From: Nectonema munidae
Taxonomy: Eukaryota > Nematomorpha > Nectonematoida > Nectonematidae
Direction: 5' to 3'
Assembly (NCBI GenBank): GCA_030549495.1
Contig: JAUIRK010000081.1
Span: 62,001-126,000 of the forward strand
Length of the DNA stretch: 64,000 bases
Below the pieces are notes generated by a model. The model worked only from the letters and a program-made list of their open reading frames with translations. It searched no databases and was not told where the DNA came from. Below are positions 59,509 through 64,000 of the stretch, one piece after another. The first letter of the stretch is position 1. Every line of letters starts with the position of its first letter. A program made the position numbers and the translations under genes.

Positions 59509-60377
59509 AATGTGTTTGAAAGCGTGTCTTTTCCATTATTATTAGAATCAAAAACTTTTTAAATTTAAGAGCTTTTTAAAATTTTTTTTCAATTCAGTCA
59601 ACGAAAAGTTTTCTTTGCAAAGAGTATTTAATTTTGAATTTCTGTTTCCTCATCTTTTATCGATTTTTTTTATTCTTCTTCTCCATTATGAACGTGATAT
59701 CTTTTTTTAAAGAATTTAGTGTTCTTCAGTAAAATTTTCAAAATATTTTGTTATCATTTAAATCTAAAATTTTCAATTTCATTCTTTGCCTCTTTGCATT
59801 TTCATATAATAATTATTAAATTAAAAAAAATTTGATTTTGCGAAAAAAAATTGAAAAGGAAAATTAAATGGTCTTTCTTTTTTTGTTAAAGTTGACAAAC
59901 ACAGAATCTTCATAATAAATGTAAAAATTTGATAAATTTATCAATTTATTGATCATAAATCAATTTTGATTTATTTATTGATTATTAATTTATTGATCTA
60001 TTTAAAAAGTTTCGAAAAAATAAAATTACTCAGTAAATTAAATATTTTTTAAAGAAATTTCTAACTTCCACTTTCAAATTTAGAATGCTAACAGAGATTT
60101 TAGGTTAAACATTTGAAGAAGATATAAACACATTCTATTAAATTTTAGAAGAAATTCATGCACCACTTTGAACATTATTTGTGAAAATTTTTTTCTAAAC
60201 ACTAGTTTACTTTCAAAAAAATTTCCAATAAAATAAAAGAATATTGAAGTTGAAAGATTTGAATTCATTGATAGAGAGGACTATTTTTTTATCAACATCA
60301 GGACGTTTCTCTCATCCCACGATGAGCGTGTGAAGTAACAAATGATATGGAGTTTTTTTTCATTAGCCTGTCTTTCG

Positions 60378-60445
60378 AAGGGGTATATAAATGGATACTA
60401 CTGTGAGGGTTAACGCAGCATCTCTTGACGCCATTTTCCAAGATT
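60378..60445 (+). promoter_or_regulatory. TATA-like core promoter candidate
   Basis: GGGGTATATAAATGG at 60380-60394 sits in a locally higher-GC stretch with GGGTTAACGCAGCATCTC about 30 bases downstream and CGCCATTTT after it. No gene can be assigned; a frame of 18 codons starts within the TATA word. A weak candidate. Confidence 0.2.
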
Positions 60446-61644
60446 AAAAAAATTATATTACTATTCTAAAAAAAGTGTGGGACAAAAAGTAGAATTTAAA
60501 AACTTAAAAAATAGAATTGTAAAGAGATTTAAAAAGACAAAAAGTATAAGAGTGTATTTAAATTAAGTTATTTATTTTTTATTTTATTTATTTATTTATT
60601 TAGAAAAAAGAATTATAAAAATAATCTGAAATATAAAAAGAAGGTGAAGCAAACCAATTAGGTTCTTGTGACACCAAAAAAAAAGAAATTTAACAACATA
60701 TGTAAAAATAGATTGTTCAAAAACAAAACATTGTAAAAAAAGGAGAAAAAAAATCGTCAGAAGACGATTAAAAACGAAGATCAATGGAATGACATCAATA
60801 CAAACATAAAGGATATAAAAAAACTCCTAAATATATCATTATAATTATGAAAATTTATTTAATTGTGAAGAAAGTTTTACGATTTTTTTCTCACAACTCT
60901 AGAGCATTTCGTTTATGATACTTGCAAATAATGTTTTAAGCATTTGTTAATGTTTTATGTTGAAGAAAGTCTATAACTAATTGGTTGATTCCAAAATTAT
61001 GAAATTTATAAAAAAATTTTATTAGTATTATGTTAATAATTATAACTTTTCCTAACTAAAAAAATTAACTAAGAATTATTTAGTTGATAGTAAGTTAGCA
61101 AGTGCTTTATAATTTTTCTACTCTTGTTTATTTTCACAAAATCCAGTCTCATCATGAAAATTCATAAAAAAAAAACAACTTTAAAGTAAAAGCAAATTCA
61201 GAAATAAAATATGCAATGAATGAAATGAACATCTAACTCAAAAAATACAAACAATTTACCTAAGTATATATACCTGCCAAAAGTCACTATAGTTATATAT
61301 AAGCATAATAAAATAACTAAGTAAAGATATTTTATTTACTTATCACTTATTTTTCACGTCAAAATTTTTTTGATTTTAACGTCAAAGTACTTGAATCTAA
61401 AGTTATGTTATGTGGGAGGCATTACCCAAAGTGTTAATAAGGAGTGAATAGCTCCTGAAGCTCTTCTTGACAAAATGGACAATTTGTATGATTATTCGAA
61501 AACTAAAAGCAATAAGATACTCCTCTCAAGTTTATTAATTTTGAGAACGGCTTTAAGTGGATGTTTTGTTTTTATGACAAATTCCTATTTGTTTACATCA
61601 CATGAATCAAAAGGAGAACATTCTTTAATTAAAATGTTTAATGT

Positions 61645-61662
61645 AACACACACACACACACA
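61645..61662 (+). repeat. CA microsatellite
   Basis: About nine ACA/CA units, uninterrupted. Confidence 0.9.
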
Positions 61663-63739
61663 GATATATAATAATACAAGTATAGGCGTGCATATGTACA
61701 CAAGTGGATATAGTACTTGTTTCGGTAAATTAAACATAGATCCAATTGCATTCATATATAATTGATATTTGAAAACGTATTTTACAATGCTTGAAATAAG
61801 AATGATACGTACACGTATTCACAATTTTGGCGAAATGGCTGATGAGGACTAAAAAACTAATTACTCTTTCCACTAGAATGAGAGAGTAGAGAAGAGTGAT
61901 TAGCATATTTGAAATGATGTTCTAATTTATTCATTGTTTTGAGCGCAAAACTCATCCATATAATCGAAGCAAATTCAAAGTCAATAAATTATATTCGTTT
62001 TGAAGCTTCTCCGATTTATAAACGTGATTTATGAAAGTGAAAATTCAGATACAATCAATAAGTATAGGAAGGAGAACACGTTAAAATAGTTATCAAATTT
62101 CTAATTTCATTCTTTTTTTTTTTGCTTAAAGCGATTTCTTTCTGTGAAGCTTTAGCATATTTTTTGGAATACAAAATCAAGGAACAAGACAATTTTTGCT
62201 GACGTATCTCTGTCACTTTCGTTCTCCTTTTTTCCCCCACTTTACGATCATGAACACTTTGGTGTTTGAAATATTGTAATTTGAGTTTTGCCTAGTATTT
62301 CCTACGTTTCATTTACCACATAAAATATTTTACTTCTTTAGCCTCCAAATTAATAAAACCATCTAAACTTTAGGGTTTTCCTTTTTTACTTTATGCTGGA
62401 TTGATATAAAAATTTTTGTGAAATGACCATGGGTGTATATTTGTAGTGGTGAGAGAACTTTATGAGTTAGAGGAATGTTCTGGAGTTGAAGTTTGAAGCA
62501 TACAGCATATAATTTTTTACTTTTTATTTTAAAAAAATCAACATAAATAGGAATTCTAAGTAAAAATGATCGAACTTATAGTAAAAATGGATCAAGTGAA
62601 TGTAAAAAAGGAGAACTTTAAATTCTCGAACTTATACTAAAAACGAACCTATATAATGTAAAAAGACAAGAGTTAAAATTAAAAAAAAATTCTTTTTGTA
62701 ATAAAAAAAACTTACAATAAAAATAGGCGAAATTAAAGTAAAAATCGACGAACTAGAATATATATTCTACATGTCGTGGTTTAAATGAGAATCTTATATG
62801 ATTGACAGTTTTCTCAGTACATATGACGATTGGCATTGGTACAATTGTCAATCACACCAGGAAAAATATTCCTTCATGACAATACATCGTTTTTGTGGTT
62901 CAATACGCAAATTTTAATTCATTAAAATTTTCTTATCTGTAAACATTTTCGTTCAGCATGTCAAAGAAGGACGTACTCCAAATCCATTTCTTAGCAAAGT
63001 TGTCCAAATGTGGATATCCAGAAGAGTGCCCCAAAAATGAAGAACAAAAGATAATTTTTTTTACACTCATTTTTTCTAGTTTCAAATAACATATTTAAAC
63101 ATTTTAAACTGAGATTTATTTTCATTAAATGTTGATTGTGGAGTTTATATTGATCCGTTTTCACGAATTTTTGTATTAATTTATATAACAGATTTTTTTG
63201 TATCATTAGATTTATTTATAATTGAACAAAATGAAATAGTTTTTACTATAAATCAACTTTAGGCATTAATATAATTTATTTGAAAATATAAATTCAAAAA
63301 ATTCCAAAAATCAACCAAATTTACTTTAAGCATCTAATTACTTTACTTTTACATCTAATTTACTTTAAGCAAAAAATGTTTACAATGTTTCATTTTAGTT
63401 TTAATGCTTATATACAGTATTTGGAACTGAAAGAGTATGAGTGTCAAAAAATTGATCTTTTGTTCTTCTTTTTCCTTTAATGACAATACAAAAAACTATT
63501 AACCTAAATTTTAACTGACATATTTTCACTATAAATAAGAGTATACTACTGAAAAAGAACCCTGTTTCATGAAAAAGTGCGACAAACATCTCAAAGTTCA
63601 GTCTCTGTGACTAAGCACAAAAAGTTTTAGCTTTCATTCGCTTAGCATCTACAATCGTGGGTGACCACTGACCATATGTGTGTATGTTATTAGGTTGATT
63701 TGTCTTCAATAAAACTATCTTATCATCAAATATACCACT

Positions 63740-63900
63740 ATATCCTTTGCATCTGTTTGTCTCCTGAGACACTCAAATTGCGCTGTCCGTTGGGCAGAGC
63801 CTGGTATGGCTTACCTATCCTCCCTGAGCTTACGTCATTGACTGATGGAATTGTGAGTCAGTAAGGCCCATGTGGGGGTGTTCGTAAAATTCTTGAAGGT
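63740..63900. other. higher-GC segment near the right edge
   Basis: About 150 bases of clearly higher GC, including GCGCTGTCCGTTGGGCAGAG and CCCATGTGGGGGTG. I recognise neither a tRNA nor a coding exon. A minus-strand GATAG followed by GTAAGC at about 63820 could be a donor. Identity unknown. Confidence 0.2.
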
Positions 63901-64000
63901 GTAACAAAGTTTGACCATTATCAAATTCTTTCGTCCTTATGACCTCAACATCAGATTTTGGGAAGATGGAAATATTTTCTTAGATGCCATGGTTGAAAAA

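Larger units (their letters stand above)
59510..63730. other. AT-rich stretch without a recognised gene
   Basis: No family is recognised. It holds many GTAAAAA/AAAAAGACAAA-type words (60485-60550, 62560-62760) that look like degenerate low-complexity repeats, and the CA run at 61645. Confidence 0.4.

Noticed and set aside
1-64000. LTR retroelements, endogenous viruses, Polinton-like elements, CRISPR arrays and rRNA genes
   Set aside because: No paired long direct repeats, integrase, protease, capsid or packaging-ATPase signatures, spacer arrays or rRNA sequence were seen on reading both strands.

Overview
The window is AT-rich animal DNA (about 70% A+T by eye) with large introns. One host gene is recognised with certainty: alpha-actinin on the minus strand. 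Three coding exons are visible: exon 1 at 20284-20412, exon 2 at 2817-3051 and exon 3 at 1340-1426. The gene runs off the left edge. Its protein carries the arthropod-type N-terminus YMEQEDWEREGLLDPAWEKQ, so the source is probably an arthropod. A crustacean such as a copepod is my guess from the mix of mobile elements, but species cannot be settled from the sequence alone.

Left part (1 to 20.5 kb) is the 5' end of alpha-actinin. Intron 1 is about 17.2 kb and is filled with transposon remains: a full-length hAT-like element with an exact 8-bp target duplication (6533-8747), a short MITE with an exact 8-bp target duplication (17437-17641), two pogo/Tigger-like MITE copies, a hAT MITE and tRNA-derived SINE copies. 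Inside the intron, at 18504-18536, is a candidate alternative first exon. It has a good start context, ends in a GTAAGG donor, and is in phase with exon 2.

Middle part (20.8 to 36.4 kb) is a mosaic of dead mobile elements: a CR1/Jockey-type LINE (20844-23400, minus), a G-run MITE, a ZBED5-like hAT (24714-26605), a Mutator-like element whose terminal inverted repeats are arrays of 15-16 bp units (26915-28764), a GTF2IRD2-like hAT with an internal duplication (about 28800-30554), and a decayed multi-copy arthropod gene (33770-36360) split by a dispersed element carrying 132-152 bp tandem units.

Right part (36.4 to 64 kb) shows no recognisable host gene. It holds a second copy of the tandem-unit element (52.5-53.06 kb), a 0.27-kb MITE, a long imperfect hairpin, simple repeats, and a piggyBac element (56287-59508). 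The piggyBac ends keep the 3-bp and 31-bp spacer asymmetry of the type element. Several stretches of higher GC (10.6, 13.5, 18.5, 39.8, 44.6 and 50.8 kb) stand out from the AT-rich background and are the best places to look for promoters or enhancers. Every transposase I could read is broken. I saw no retrovirus-like, LTR or capsid-bearing element, no rRNA and no CRISPR.
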